Source of the DNA: Flectonema sp. DT1601
Lineage: Eukaryota > Euglenozoa > Diplonemea > Diplonemida > Diplonemidae
DNA: 64,000 nucleotides
NCBI GenBank assembly: GCA_964019425.1
Contig: OZ025803.1
Span: 981,001 to 1,045,000 of the forward strand
Direction of reading: 5' to 3'
Part shown: piece after piece, positions 52,948 through 62,989 of the stretch
Numbering within the stretch: the stretch's first letter is position 1
Layout: every line of letters starts with the position of its first letter
The notes under the pieces: model-generated
Database searches by the model: none
What the model was told of the DNA's origin: nothing
What the model saw: the letters and a program-made list of their open reading frames with translations, nothing else
Made by a program: the position numbers and the translations under genes

Positions 52948-53781
52948 ATGTTTTATTTCAACTTACAACAAAGGTTCATTCTATTAAACAATGAATTAGA
53001 ATCTAAGTGTAGGGATGAAACTGGAACAAAAATTCAACTCTATTTGTCTCAACAAGAGGTCGCAACATTGCGTGCTGGCCCTCAACTGTCCCATTTTTCC
53101 CAACAATTTTCCCCAACACCCCCTTTTTTATTCGAATCAACGTCCACGGTAAAGAATTATCGACTCCCTCTCATCGCAACAACCTATTACTCCTGGACTC
53201 CCAAACCCCGTCTTTCCTTTTTTTTTAAACCTCATTCTCCATTGATCACGTTCCCTTCTGAACTGTCTCAAAGTAGACTACTGGTATCGTCTTCTGCTCA
53301 AACGGAACAAGAAAAAGACAGTGCGGCGACCTCATCGACGGAAGATTCACCTATTGCGAGGCAATGGTCCGAAGGTAGACTCGATTTACTGGACAACTAC
53401 TGTCAAGCGGTAAGTGACTCTCTCCAGACAAATGAGAAAGTGGCGCTGCTCTCGGAAAAACTAGTGGAAGAGCAACGTCGATGCTCCGAGTTGAGCTATC
53501 AACAGAAGACTATCCATAAAGAACAACTGGATCATTCCATGTTGTTGATGGAGATGGCCAGTGAGCTCTCTGAGCAACTCTATTTGGCAAAAGACCAAAA
53601 CAGAGCTCTCAAATTTCAGTTACAAACATGGGCAAATGGTTTTAACCCACCCGAAAAGGAAGCGCAAGAAGAAAATGAGACCCCAAAGCGTCCGAGGGAG
53701 CGCCTATCACAAAAAAAGCGAACTCCACCCTCAACGAATCCTCATGATCGCAGAAGAATCTTTTTAGATGACGATTGCTAA
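52948..53781 (+). CDS. Unrecognised protein with C-terminal coiled coil
   Basis: 277 residues from the ATG at 52948. I do not recognise the family. Residues about 50-115 are rich in Pro, Ser, Thr and aromatic residues. About 140-230 are strongly helical and charged with heptad-like spacing (LLDNYCQAVSDSLQTNEKVALLSEKL, EEQRRCSELSYQQK, MEMASELSEQLYLAK). The tail is basic and charged (PKRPRERLSQKKR, RRRIFLDDDC). The stop is followed by a partial duplication of the 3' end. Its position at the truncated edge of module C suggests an element-carried ORF or a gene fragment. Codon content is less AT-biased than the satellite. A structural or nucleic-acid-associated role is possible but unproven. Confidence 0.5.
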   Translation: MFYFNLQQRFILLNNELESKCRDETGTKIQLYLSQQEVATLRAGPQLSHFSQQFSPTPPFLFESTSTVKNYRLPLIATTYYSWTPKPRLSFFFKPHSPLITFPSELSQSRLLVSSSAQTEQEKDSAATSSTEDSPIARQWSEGRLDLLDNYCQAVSDSLQTNEKVALLSEKLVEEQRRCSELSYQQKTIHKEQLDHSMLLMEMASELSEQLYLAKDQNRALKFQLQTWANGFNPPEKEAQEENETPKRPRERLSQKKRTPPSTNPHDRRRIFLDDDC

Positions 53782-53904
53782 GTTCTAGTTTCTATTAGTA
53801 TTAAATTATTTGTATTATTTTGTCGATATGTTTATGTCTGTCCGATCATAACGTCAATCAGATTAATTGTTAATTGTAATTGGTTTGAGCGCTTATCAAA
53901 AAAA

Positions 53905-54070
53905 AAAAAAAAGCGAACTCCAACCTCAACGAACTTTCATGATCGCAGAAGAATCTTTTTAGATGACGATTGCTAAGTTCTAGTTTCTATTAGTATTTAT
54001 TTATTTGTATTATTTTGTCGATATGTTTATGTCCGTCAGATCATAACGTTAATCAGGTTAATTGTCAACT
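53905..54070 (+). repeat. Tandem partial duplication of the 3' end of the coiled-coil ORF
   Basis: AAAAAAGCGAACTCCA through TTTAGATGACGATTGCTAAG and about 90 bp of downstream sequence repeat 53713-53880 with several substitutions. The duplicated codons are out of the context of the ORF and follow its stop. It arose by local duplication. Confidence 0.85.
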
Positions 54071-54189
54071 GTTAATTGTAAATGGTCTAAACCCCAATCC
54101 AAGTTCCCAAGGCTTGGCATAGATTTGAGTGACGCCTTACTGGCCTCCTCATCCTCTATGAGTGGTGAGGGGGCCAGCAATGGTTTTTT
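54071..54189. other. Unassigned spacer
   Basis: About 120 bp with GGGAACTTGG/CCAAGG-like short repeats and CTGGCCTCCTCATCC opposite GAGGGGGCCAG (a loose inverted repeat near 54139-54175). No gene. Confidence 0.5.
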
Positions 54190-54263
54190 TTTTTTTTTCT
54201 CTTATTTCTTTTTTTCTTTTTCTTTTACTCTAATATGAAATATTTTTGAACAAAATGTGATTA

Positions 54264-54295
<32 letters not shown>

Positions 54296-54841
54296 CATGC
54301 CTTGGGAATACAACCAAAGCCCCAATTAATCGGTCCTTTCTTTTTTCCTTCTTGTCAAGTGATCGCTCCACTCGTCGATCACCAAAACCGATTGTATTTA
54401 TATCTGTTCTTTTCTCAACGATCGGCTATACCGATCATTTTTTTTAAAAATAATTGCTTTCTTCTTCTCGACGATCAGATCCAATTGATCGACCTGTTCT
54501 TTTTTTTTCCTTTATTCCTTCCATCCCTCCCGCTCCCCTTATTTTAATAAAAACAAGATCAGCTCAGCTTGATCGTTAAACTTTTTTTATTTATTTATTT
54601 TTTTTTTTTTTTTATTTAAACTGATTGTATTTATATCTGGTTATTTTTCTCAACGATCGGCTATGCCGATCGACCTTTAAAATAATTGTCTTCTTCTTCT
54701 CGACGACCAGATCCAATTGATCGACCTTTTCTTTTTTTTTCCTTTATTCCTTCCATCCCTCCCGCTCCCCTTATTTTAATAAAAACAAGATCAGCTCAGC
54801 TTGATCGTTATTTATTTATTTATTTAAATTTTTTTTTTTTT
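54190..54841 (+). repeat. Module D, copy 2
   Basis: Same as 25872-26514, with the two tandem GATC-palindrome units. It leads into GTTGGTCCTAGTCAAGACC, the first bases of module C. Confidence 0.85.
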
Positions 54842-55607
54842 TTGTTGGTCCTAGTCAAGACCTTAAACTGACTAATCGTTCGACTTTGTCGACTAATTTC
54901 TATTTTCCGTTTCTTTTCTTTAAAGAATAAATAAAAAGAATTTAAAATAAAAAAAAAGAATAAACAATGTTATCATTGTTTTTTTTTATCGATCGACTAT
55001 GTCGATCACTTTCTATTTTCCGTCCTGGTCAAGACGCTAAACTGATTGTTTTTTTTTTTCAAAATTAATAAAAAAGAATATAAAAAAATACAAAAAAAAG
55101 AATAAACAATGTTATCATTGTTTTTTTTATCGTTCGACTTTGTCGACTAATTTCTATTTTCCGTTTTTTTTTTCTTTAAAAAATAAATAAAAAGAATTTA
55201 AAAAAAAAAAAAAGAATAAACAATGTTATCATTGTTTTTTTATCGATCGACTATGTCGATTACTTTCTATTTTCCGTCCTGGTCAAGACGCTAAACTGAT
55301 TGTTTTTTTTTCAAAATAAAAAAAAAATATTAAAAAAAAAAAATAAAAAAAAAGAATAAACAATGTTATCATTGTTTTTTTTTATCGTTCGACTTTGTTG
55401 ACTAATTTCTATTTTCCGTTTTTTTTCTTTAAAAAATAAATAAAAAGAATTTAAAAAAAAAAAAAAAAAAAAGAATAAACAATGTTATCATTGTTTTTTT
55501 TATCGATCGACTATGTCGATTACTTTCTATTTTCCGTCCTGGTCAAGACGCTAAACTGATTGTTTTTTTTTCAAAATAAAAAAAAAATATTAAAAAAAAA
55601 AAATAAA
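54842..55607 (+). repeat. Short start of module C (to about 54878) fused to forward satellite
   Basis: Module C is cut after about 37 bp at CTGACTAATCG, where the sequence jumps into TTCGACTTTGTCGAC of a type-2 monomer. TCG is shared at the junction, so this looks like a deletion by recombination between module C and the array. Confidence 0.85.
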
Positions 55608-55769
55608 AAAAAAGAAGGGAAAACCTCTAATTCAACAAAAATAGTTTGCGAAATCGCCAACTCCCTACAAAAAAAAGTTGTCCACCAGGACTCGAACTTG
55701 ACCCAGAAATTTGGCTTGCGGCGGGTTTTTTGTTTTTTAGCCTACCAAGCGGGAAGAGTGCAAGGGTGG

Positions 55770-55807
55770 CTTGCGTCCGCCAAATTCTTGGCGGGACGCA
55801 AGCCCCC
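55770..55807. repeat. GC-rich inverted repeat of E3
   Basis: GGCTTGCGTCCGCCAA and TTGGCGGGACGCAAGCC around ATTC, the same variant as the third unit of E2. It is preceded by GGGAAGAGTGCAAGG and followed by AGCCCCTAATAAAAGCC, as in E2. Confidence 0.85.
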
Positions 55808-55878
55808 CCAACCCGGGGGAGCCCCTAATAAAAGCCCGCCTGTTCCGTACAAAGTCCAACTTGAAAAAACAAATTTGC

Positions 55879-55883
55879 AACTG

Positions 55884-55915
<32 letters not shown>

Positions 55916-56265
55916 TTCTAATCAAAGACGCGCATGAATGGACTAATGAGATTCCTTCTGTCCCTACCTACTATCTGGCGAACAGCAGTCAAGGGAACGG
56001 ACTTGAAACTGTCAGCGGGGAAAGAAGACCCTGTTGAGTTTGACTCTAGTCGGGTGTAGTTATAGGTGGGAGGTTTACCAACAATGAAATACCACTACTC
56101 TTATCGTCGCTTTACTTATCCAATGATGGGGGAACGGCAGCTGCCTCTTCGGAGGTTAGGGTTTCGGACTCGTAGCTTTTCCGATTCCAGCGACAAACGG
56201 GCTTCGGCTCGACCCCTCGTTTGGAGACACCAGTCAGGTGGGGAGTTTGGCTGGGAGGAGGGCCA
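55879..56265 (+). pseudogene. 28S rRNA fragment spanning the R2 target site
   Basis: ACTCTCTTAAGGTAGCCAAA, GACGCGCATGAATGGA, AGCGGGGAAAGAAGACCC, TTGACTCTAGTC, GAAATACCACTACTCTTATC and CAGGTGGGGAGTTTGGCTGG are conserved eukaryotic large-subunit rRNA blocks in the right order. About 25 nt after GACTCTAGTC are missing and the end is abrupt; CTTCTAAGTCACGAAACC just after it resembles a block near the 3' end of 28S. This is a captured, decayed copy, not a working rRNA gene. Confidence 0.88.
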
Positions 56266-56614
56266 CATTGACGGCTTCTAAGTCACGAAACCTACATCAA
56301 TGATGAGGATCGTTAAGCCACATTTCTAAAGGTCAGGCTTTTACTAACGTGAGAATTTCTGTTCTCGATGGTTCGAATGTGTCTGACAAAAATTACCTAA
56401 TTTGGAATGCTGCTTGAAGTCTGGTGAATTTTGGTTGGAGGTCTTAGTCTCACTGGTGAACTGCACAGTAACATTTTAAAGTGATCGATCACACGGGAGG
56501 GGTCTTGGTGATTTATTGCAACGGGAATATGTCTCAACTCGACCAGTGGGTGATCAATCCGCCCTTTGACTATGTTTTGGTCACATTTTCCGTCATTACG
56601 AAAAAGAGAAAAAA

Positions 56615-56689
56615 GGATGTCACGGGGTTCGAACCCGAGACCTCCGGGTCATGATTCGGCGGTCATAACCAATAAACCACCGGAGCTCC
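56615..56689 (-). other. tRNA-like segment with pol III terminator
   Basis: On the minus strand GTGGTTTATTGGTTATGAC resembles an A box and GGTTCGAACCC is a good B box; a T-arm CGGG/CCCG forms, and seven T follow. CAT sits where an anticodon would be, but the anticodon and acceptor stems pair badly. A tRNA-derived promoter is more likely than a tRNA gene. Confidence 0.6.
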
Positions 56690-56806
56690 GAAAATTCTGA
56701 AAATATTCCCGTCATGTTGGGTTGTTTCGAGCGGTTAAAATTTTTGTGATGAGTTGGCGATTTCGCAAACTATTTTTGTGGAATTAGGGGTTTTCCCAAA
56801 AAAGAA

Positions 56807-57158
56807 TAAACAATGTTATCATTGTTTTTTTTTATCGTTCGACTTTGTTGACTAATTTCTATTTTCCGTTTTTTTTCTTTAAAAAATTAATAAAAAGAAT
56901 TTAAAAAAAAAAAAAAGAATAAACAATGTTATCATTGTTTTTTTTATCGATCGACTATGTCGATTACTTTCTATTTTCCGTCCTGGTCAAGACGCTAAAC
57001 TGATTGTTTTTTTTTCAAAATTAATAAAAAAGAATATAAAAAAATACAAAAAAAAGAATAAACAATGTTATCATTGTTTTTTTTTATCGTTCGACTTTGT
57101 CGACTAATTTCTATTTTCCGTTTTTTTTCTTTAAAAAATAAATAAAAAGAATTTAAAA
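56807..57158 (+). repeat. Satellite, forward, between E3 and the MULE
   Basis: About three monomers, types 2, 1 and 2. It ends in AATTTAAAA just before the MULE target duplication. Confidence 0.92.
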
Positions 57159-57170
57159 TAAAAAAAAGAG

Positions 57171-57420
57171 ATTTTCGCTATTGGGGTGCCTGATAATGTC
57201 ATTTTCGCTATTCACTAAAAGCAGTAACTTTTTTTTCGCTGTTCACTAGAAGTGATAATTTTTTTTCGCCGTTCAGTAAAAGAAATTTTTTTTTTTCGCT
57301 GTTCACTACAAGTTACAAATTTTTTTTCGCTATTCACTACAAGTTACAAATTTTTTTTCGCTATTCACTAGAAGTTGAAATTTTTTTTTCGCTGTTCACT
57401 ACAAGTTACAACTTTTTCCA
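57171..57420 (+). repeat. Left subterminal repeats of the MULE
   Basis: Units of about 31 bp: TTTTCGCT(A/G)TTCACTA followed by (A/C)AAGT and poly-T. The inverse form at 60505-60655 reads AGTGAATAGCGAAAA. These are likely transposase-binding arrays. Confidence 0.85.
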
Positions 57421-57444
57421 CTGCCAAAAAAAAAATTTTTTTTT

Positions 57445-57478
<34 letters not shown>

Positions 57479-58250
57479 CTTCTTTGCTGGGAACATGCTG
57501 GTACCTTGAACAATTTTTTTTGTCACTTGGACAGAGCTTTGTGCCGTTTTACTTTCTATTCAGCACACTCATCTGTGGATTTATGATAATGGATGGATTG
57601 AAAGCCAATAACACAAACGGTCAAGGATGTGATGACTTGGGAAATGATAAAAGTAATCTTTCTGGAACTTCTGCTCAGTACATGCAAATGCATCTTGACA
57701 CGCGGGAACCCTTCGGGCAGTACTGCGCTCTTGATAATTCAAAGTAGCCTTAAAAAAGCTCTCATGCTTGCATGAGTTAGATACCCTGATAACCCGGTCA
57801 GAAACAGGAGTGTCGCTTGCGACCAGGCTGTCTGTAACTCGCAGGTGTCTTGACTTTGAAATTCGGTTGGAATGACGTGTAAGAGGACAACAGTTCTCTG
57901 TAAGGTGACCCAGCCCTGCACACATACCGTTCTTTGCATGCACTCAGTAAATTTTTCAGAGGCTGAGAACACTATCAGGACCTGACGAACAACCCAACCT
58001 TTCCGTGAGTACTTGTCTTTGCTAATCTCGTCAAGCCAGATGAACATCATACAAACGTTATCTCAACATCGTGTGCGGGTGTTATCTTCCTCATCTCGGT
58101 TTAGCCCTGCACCATCTGCGGATTCTCGAAGGAAACTGGTCGCCTACGATGCTTCGTTCAGTAAAACGTACAAGTTCCTAATCATAAACGTTTTTCTTTC
58201 TCTCTAGGCTTTTACTCTTTTACTACAAACTCTTATTCTCAATCTCTAAG
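57421..58250 (+). other. 5' region of the MULE gene
   Basis: About 830 bp between the subterminal repeats and the transposase ATG. Open frames on both strands here are short and show no motif. It is GC-balanced, unlike the satellite. It probably holds the promoter and leader. Confidence 0.55.
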
Positions 58251-60345
58251 ATGCCCGGAAACATAGTTGAAACTCAACCTGCTGCCACTGAAACTCAGCC
58301 TGCCTCAGCTTTGGCTGACACAAGACCTAGTATTGAGGGAACCTTTCAATCCTTTGACGCACTTCGTGCGAGGGTAACCCTCGCTTCTTGTTCTTCGGGA
58401 AGGGGGTTTAAGACAAGCCACGTAGTGGGGAAAAGGGTGACATTCACGTGCACAAACGCATGTGGGTGGAAAGTATGTGCCACAGCAACAGACGAAGGTT
58501 GCTACCACATAACGCGTGTGGTTCTTCGGCACGACAGCACGTGTGCTGTTGGAGAAAGCAGCTCCTACGGTATGAAGAATACTGTCTCATACCTTGCTGC
58601 TGAAAAGTGTAGGTATGCCTGCCTGCCTCATAATTGTCTGGTTGGTTACTATTAGTTTTTGCCACAACACTAAACATAGGTCTCTAGGAGAGAAATACAC
58701 CGCGGCGTGTTTAATCGCAGACATGAAGGAGAAGGGGGTCGTGATAAAGAAGGACACCGCCTATCGCGCGCTGCAGAAGGCGGATAGGGAGATCAACGGG
58801 GATCCCCACGACGGGTACAAATTCTTAGAGTCGTGGTGCCGCGCAGCGGAGGTGGCAAACCCTGGGACTAAGTGGCACATTGCGGACAAGGACGGACGAT
58901 TTTGTCATTTGTTCCTCGCCTTTGGTCCCTGCATTGACGGGGCAAAACATTGTCCCCAAGGTTTTGGGGTGACCGATGGGTGCTCCCTGAAAGGGTACTA
59001 CGTCGGGAATTTTCTAACGTTGTTGGGCATGGATGCTTCTGGGCGAGAGTTCCCAGTTGCCTTTGCCATCACAGGAAACGAGAGCAAAAAAACCTGGGGA
59101 TGGTTTTTTGACAAGTGTCGCAGCACGCTTGGTGAAGATTTTTTCAACGGGTATGCACTGATGTCAGACCAGCAGAAAGGCCTCGACACAGCGATGAAAA
59201 AGTCGTTCCCACAGGCCAAGGGGTTGAAGTGTTCAGCCCACATGGAACGCAACATAAAGGTTGCCTTCAAAAGTAAGGAAGCCGTGTCGAAGTTTAAGAA
59301 ACTTCGAATGACGTCATCGGAAGAGAGGTACGAGGAAGTGTTCGACACCCTCGATCCTGAATTTCAGGAGTACCTGAAGGGGAAAGACCCAACATCATGG
59401 GCAACGTGCCAGATAAGAGCACGGAATTATGGACATACAACGTCCAACCTGGCGGAGAGCTTTAACGCCTCCTTATCAAAGATAAGGGCGAAAAGCATCC
59501 TCGGCCTGTTAAACGGGTTACTAGGCCAGCTTTCTCGTTGGTTCTATGAACGGCACATGGAAGATACAGGCAACGACGACGGAGTACTACAGCACGTGCA
59601 GGACAAGGTGGAGGCGCTTAACGCCGAAGCCTCACGTTACGATGTAATACCTGTAAGTAAGTTAGGGGAGGTATATGAAGGTATTCCTATAACTCTCTCT
59701 TGCAAAAACATTCAAACTAATATTGTATTGTAATCCCCACAGCTTCAGTAATTAAGGGAGAAAGTACCCGCCTGGTGAAGGTCATCGCGAATGAAAAAAT
59801 TGTGACGTGCGCCTGTTTGGTGCCTGAACAGACAGGCGTCCCCTGTGTCCACGCATGTGCTTTTTTGAGGTATGCTGCAACCTTCCCCAGTATATGATTT
59901 TGAATGTAGCCTTAAAACAAAAAACAGGACACTAAAAATAAACCCTCTGTCCACTGTCAGTAGGGAGTTTACACATGGTGCACTCAGGAATGCGTATGCC
60001 ACCCCGATCCGCCCAGTTGGGGTTTACCTCATTGAGAGGTTGAAAACAGATCTCCTCCCACCATTAACGCAGAGAGGAATTGGTGCCCCAAAGAAGAGAA
60101 TAAAGTCTCAGGGAGAGGGAGGCAGACAATGTACGCGTTGTCAGGGGTTTGGACACTACTCCACTACCTGCAAAGAGCCCCTCTCGGAGGCAAACCATCC
60201 GAAACCTGCGGCTAAGAAGGCAGCAGCTAAGCAATCAGCTGCGAAGAAGGCATCGCCAAAGAAATCGAAGAAGCCGGCCTTGAAGGCAAGAAAGAAAATA
60301 AAAGTAGAAAGCGAATCAGAAACAGAAACCGAAAGTGAAAATTAG
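58251..60345 (+). CDS. MULE transposase, four exons
   Basis: The exons I infer are 58251-58612, 58680-59656, 59743-59869 and 59961-60345: 1851 nt, 616 residues, with GT..AG introns of 67, 86 and 91 bp and phases that agree at each join. The N-terminal Cys/His domain (FTCTNACGWKVCAT.. CYHITRVVLRHDSTC) is the MuDR-type zinc finger. The DDE core has VTDGCSLKG, LMSDQQKGLD and NLAESFNASL. A SWIM finger (CACLVPEQTGVPCVHACAF) spans the third intron, and a CCHC knuckle (CTRCQGFGHYSTTC) and a Lys-rich tail follow. It cuts and inserts the element with 9-bp duplications. No stop lies in the joined frame, so the element may be autonomous. Confidence 0.88.
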
Positions 60346-60504
60346 GTTACAGTAATCAATCAAGTTCATAATACTAACCAACCCGTTACCAATTCATTTA
60401 TTCACAGATTTGTATGAAAATGTTCAAGGATATTTTGGTGGCAAAAAAAGTGTCAATTTTTTTTTTTTTTTTTTTTTTTTGAATTTTTTTTTTTTTTTTT
60501 TTTT
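60346..60504 (+). other. 3' region of the MULE gene
   Basis: Short AT-rich 3' UTR ending in poly-T runs before the right subterminal repeats. There is no AATAAA I would insist on. Confidence 0.5.
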
Positions 60505-60686
60505 TTCATGAACAGCGAAAATTTTTTTTTTTTTGTTACTGAATAGAGAAAAAAAATTATCACTTTCAGTGAATAGCGAAAAAAAATTATCATATTCAGT
60601 GAACAGCGAAAAAAAAAAAAATTCTTTTACTGAATAGCGAAAATGGAATTATTGGACCCCCCAATAGCGAAAATCTCTAAAAAAAA

Positions 60687-60872
60687 AAAAGAATAAACAA
60701 TGTTATCATTGTTTTTTTTATCGATCGACTATGTCGATTACTTTCTATTTTCCGTCCTGGTCAAGACGCTAAACTGATTGTTTTTTTTTTCAAAATTAAT
60801 AAAAAAGAATATAAAAAAAATAAAAAAAAAAAGAATAAACAATGTTATCATTGTTTTTTTTTATCGATCGAC
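60687..60872 (+). repeat. Satellite, forward, between MULE and TA element
   Basis: One and a half monomers. The last is cut inside ATCGATCGAC-TA, the target of the next element. Confidence 0.92.
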
Positions 60873-60874
60873 TA

Positions 60875-61320
60875 CTGTAAAGGGAAATATTCTCGCGGGG
60901 AAATATTCTTGCGGGGAAATATTCCCGCGGGGAAATATTCTCGCGGATTTGGAGATTTTTTTTCAAACTTGCGGGTTTTTCCCCACAAGAATATTTCCCT
61001 GCCACAGAGGATTTTTGTGAAAGCCAGCCAGTTGATCAAGAATCTAAGAAATCTTTGTGCTTCCATCAAGTGTCAGGTAGAACAAAGCATTATTCCCCAA
61101 GCAAACACAATAAAAAACTACCATACTGAACAATAAAAATAATTTTTGCTGAAACTTTCCTTCGTAGCACACATATTTTCTTCACAAAAAAGAACAAAAA
61201 AATGGCTAGAAAAAAAGTATGCTTGCAGGGAAATATTCCCACGGGGAAATATTCTCGCGGATTCAGAAAAAATAATAAAAACTCGCGGGTTTTTCCCCAC
61301 AAGAATATTTCCCTTTACAG
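60875..61320. mobile_element. Small TIR element with TA duplication (MITE-like)
   Basis: 446 bp; ends CTGTAAAGGGAAATATTC and its inverse, flanked by TA at 60873-60874 and 61321-61322. The flanks rejoin to GACTATGTCGAT, the satellite palindrome. Each half contains its own fold-back of GGGGAAATATTC(C/T)CGCGG units against CCCACAAGAATATTTCCC. It has no ORF. The TA duplication suggests a Tc1/mariner-type transposase in trans. Confidence 0.85.
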
Positions 61321-61322
61321 TA

Positions 61323-61703
61323 TGTCGATTACTTTCTATTTTCCGTCCTGGTCAGGACGCTAAACTGATTGTTTTTTCTTTAAAAATAAATAAAAAGAAT
61401 AAAAAAAAAAAAAAAGGAATAAACAATGTTATCATTGTTTTTTTTTTATCGATCGACTATGTCGATTACTTACTATTTTCCGTCCTGGTCAAGACGCTAA
61501 ACTGATTGTTTTTTCTTTAAAATAATTAAAAAGATTTAAAAAAAAAAAAAAAAAAAAAAAATGAATAAACAATGTTATCATTGTTTTTTTTTCTATCGAT
61601 CAACTATGTCGATTAATTTCTATTTTCCGTCCTGATCGACGCTAAACTGATTGTTTCCTTTTTTTAAATAATAAATAAGAAAAAAAAAAAAAAAAAAAAA
61701 AAA
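61323..61703 (+). repeat. Satellite, forward
   Basis: Three monomers ending in the GTTTCC variant. One monomer near 61627 reads CCGTCCTGATCGACGC and has lost two bases of the third hairpin. Confidence 0.92.
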
Positions 61704-62107
61704 GAGCATCTCCCTGCTATCCCTCATATCCCCACAATAATATTATACCTTTTCATTTTCTCTTTCCTTTTCTGGTCTTTTTTTTTCTTTTTTTTCCTTT
61801 TTCATACAACGTTTTTTATTTATATATATATTTTTTTTTTTTTTTTTTTTCATGTTTGATTATTTCCTCTTCATTTTTTTTTTTCTTTTCTTTTCTTTCT
61901 TTTTTTTTTTTTTTTCCTCTGCCTCTCTCTTAATTCTGTTCGTTTCTTTGAAACGAAAATTCATTTGAATATTATTCCTTGGTCAGCAACCATCATTGTC
62001 GCCCTTTGGGCCTGTTAAAAAAAAATAAAAATAAAAAGAAAGTTTACATCGGGAATAGGGCAGGAGCCAAAAGCTCCCAGTCCGTTACTTCCCACTTTAT
62101 CGAAATT
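61704..62107 (+). repeat. Module B, copy 6
   Basis: Ends CACTTTATCGAAATT and is joined directly to module C at TAACTTTAACTAAG, so two composites abut head to tail here. Confidence 0.88.
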
Positions 62108-62755
62108 TAACTTTAACTAAGTGAATGAACCCTTTCCGTTTTCCTTTTCCCTTTATTGCTCTCTATCTGGTCTGTTATGTCATAAATCTCATTTAATTTT
62201 ATCACTCATTTTAATTTTCACTGTTTCCCATCTACATTTTATTTTCAAATAGTTCCGGTCTGTCTCTGATGATAAATAAAACTGATCATGTTAACTCAAT
62301 ATTTTTTTTTATTATGTGCAAGAGATACCAACACGCAAGAGATACCAACGCACATACGAGATACCAGCACTTCCGAGATACCGACACACAAGAGATACCA
62401 AGACACTTAAGATACCAGCAAGGACAGTGAGAGGTAGAATGAACTCTCCTCCTTGTGTCCGATCCTGATTATTTTTTGTTGAATTGGTAGTGTTACCTCA
62501 TTTTGCTACTCTCGTATCTGTGTTGTGTTAACTCATGTAAGTGATCTTAACTCTTGTTAAATAAAAAAAAAAAAATTTCAAAAAAAAGAAATTAAAAAAG
62601 AAGAATTTTCAAATGAAGTTATATCAACCCCTGCCACCCATTATGATCAATTCCGCTTGTTTTTTTTTTTTTTTTTTTTTTTTTCTTCTTTCTTTTCTTC
62701 AAATATAAAAAAAAATTAAAAAATATAAAAGATGAAACAATGTTATAGATCACTT
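62108..62755 (+). repeat. Module C, copy 3 (first ~30 bp missing)
   Basis: Contains the second empty target of the DIRS-order element (AAAAC at 62278-62282), the GAGATACCA minisatellite (about 62325-62420) and the ATCAACCCCTGCCACCC tail. Confidence 0.88.
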
Positions 62756-62957
62756 TCAATTTTCCGTCCTGGTCAGGACGCTAAACTGATTGTTTTTTCT
62801 TTAAAAATAAATAAAAAGAATAAAAAAAAAAAAAAAAAAAAGGAATAAACAATGTTATCATTGTTTTTTTTCTATCGATCGACTATGTCGATTAATTTCT
62901 ATTTTCCGTCCTGATCGAGACGCTAAACTGATTGTTTCCTTTTTTTAAATAATAAAT

Positions 62958-62985
<28 letters not shown>
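62756..62985 (+). repeat. Very short satellite array (about two monomers)
   Basis: Only the terminal monomer variants are present between C and B. Compared with up to 10 kb elsewhere, this shows that array length varies greatly between composites. Confidence 0.9.

Positions 62986-62989
<4 letters not shown>

Larger units (their letters stand above)
55617..56797. mobile_element. TIR-family element E3, complete, with captured 28S rRNA fragment
   Basis: 1181 bp bounded by 47-bp terminal inverted repeats (55617-55663 and 56751-56797, two mismatches, starting GGGAAAACC) and a 9-bp duplication AAAAAAGAA (55608-55616, 56798-56806). The flanks rejoin into a normal satellite monomer. Inside are a B-box-like segment, one GC hairpin unit, a 28S rRNA fragment and a tRNA-like segment. 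It has no ORF, so it is non-autonomous. The 9-bp duplication would fit MULE-type transposase; other superfamilies are possible. Confidence 0.85.
57168..60677 (+). mobile_element. MULE (Mutator-like) DNA transposon
   Basis: 3510 bp with a 9-bp target duplication TAAAAAAAA (57159-57167, 60678-60686). The termini are GAGATTTTCGCTATTGGGG on both ends (minus strand at the right). Removing the element restores the type-2 monomer spacer. Subterminal zones carry repeated TTTTCGCTATTCACTA-like units, about eight on the left (57173-57410) and five in inverse orientation on the right (about 60505-60650). It holds one intron-containing transposase gene. Confidence 0.93.

Noticed and set aside
55879-56265. 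A functional 28S rRNA gene.
   Set aside because: Only about 380 bp, with internal loss and no neighbouring rRNA; it lies inside a TIR element.
56615-56689. A true tRNA-Met gene (CAT in the loop position).
   Set aside because: Anticodon and acceptor stems do not pair; only A/B boxes and the T-arm are good.
62260-62285. CTGATGA in module C as a hammerhead core.
   Set aside because: No stem II or GAAA follows in the right place.
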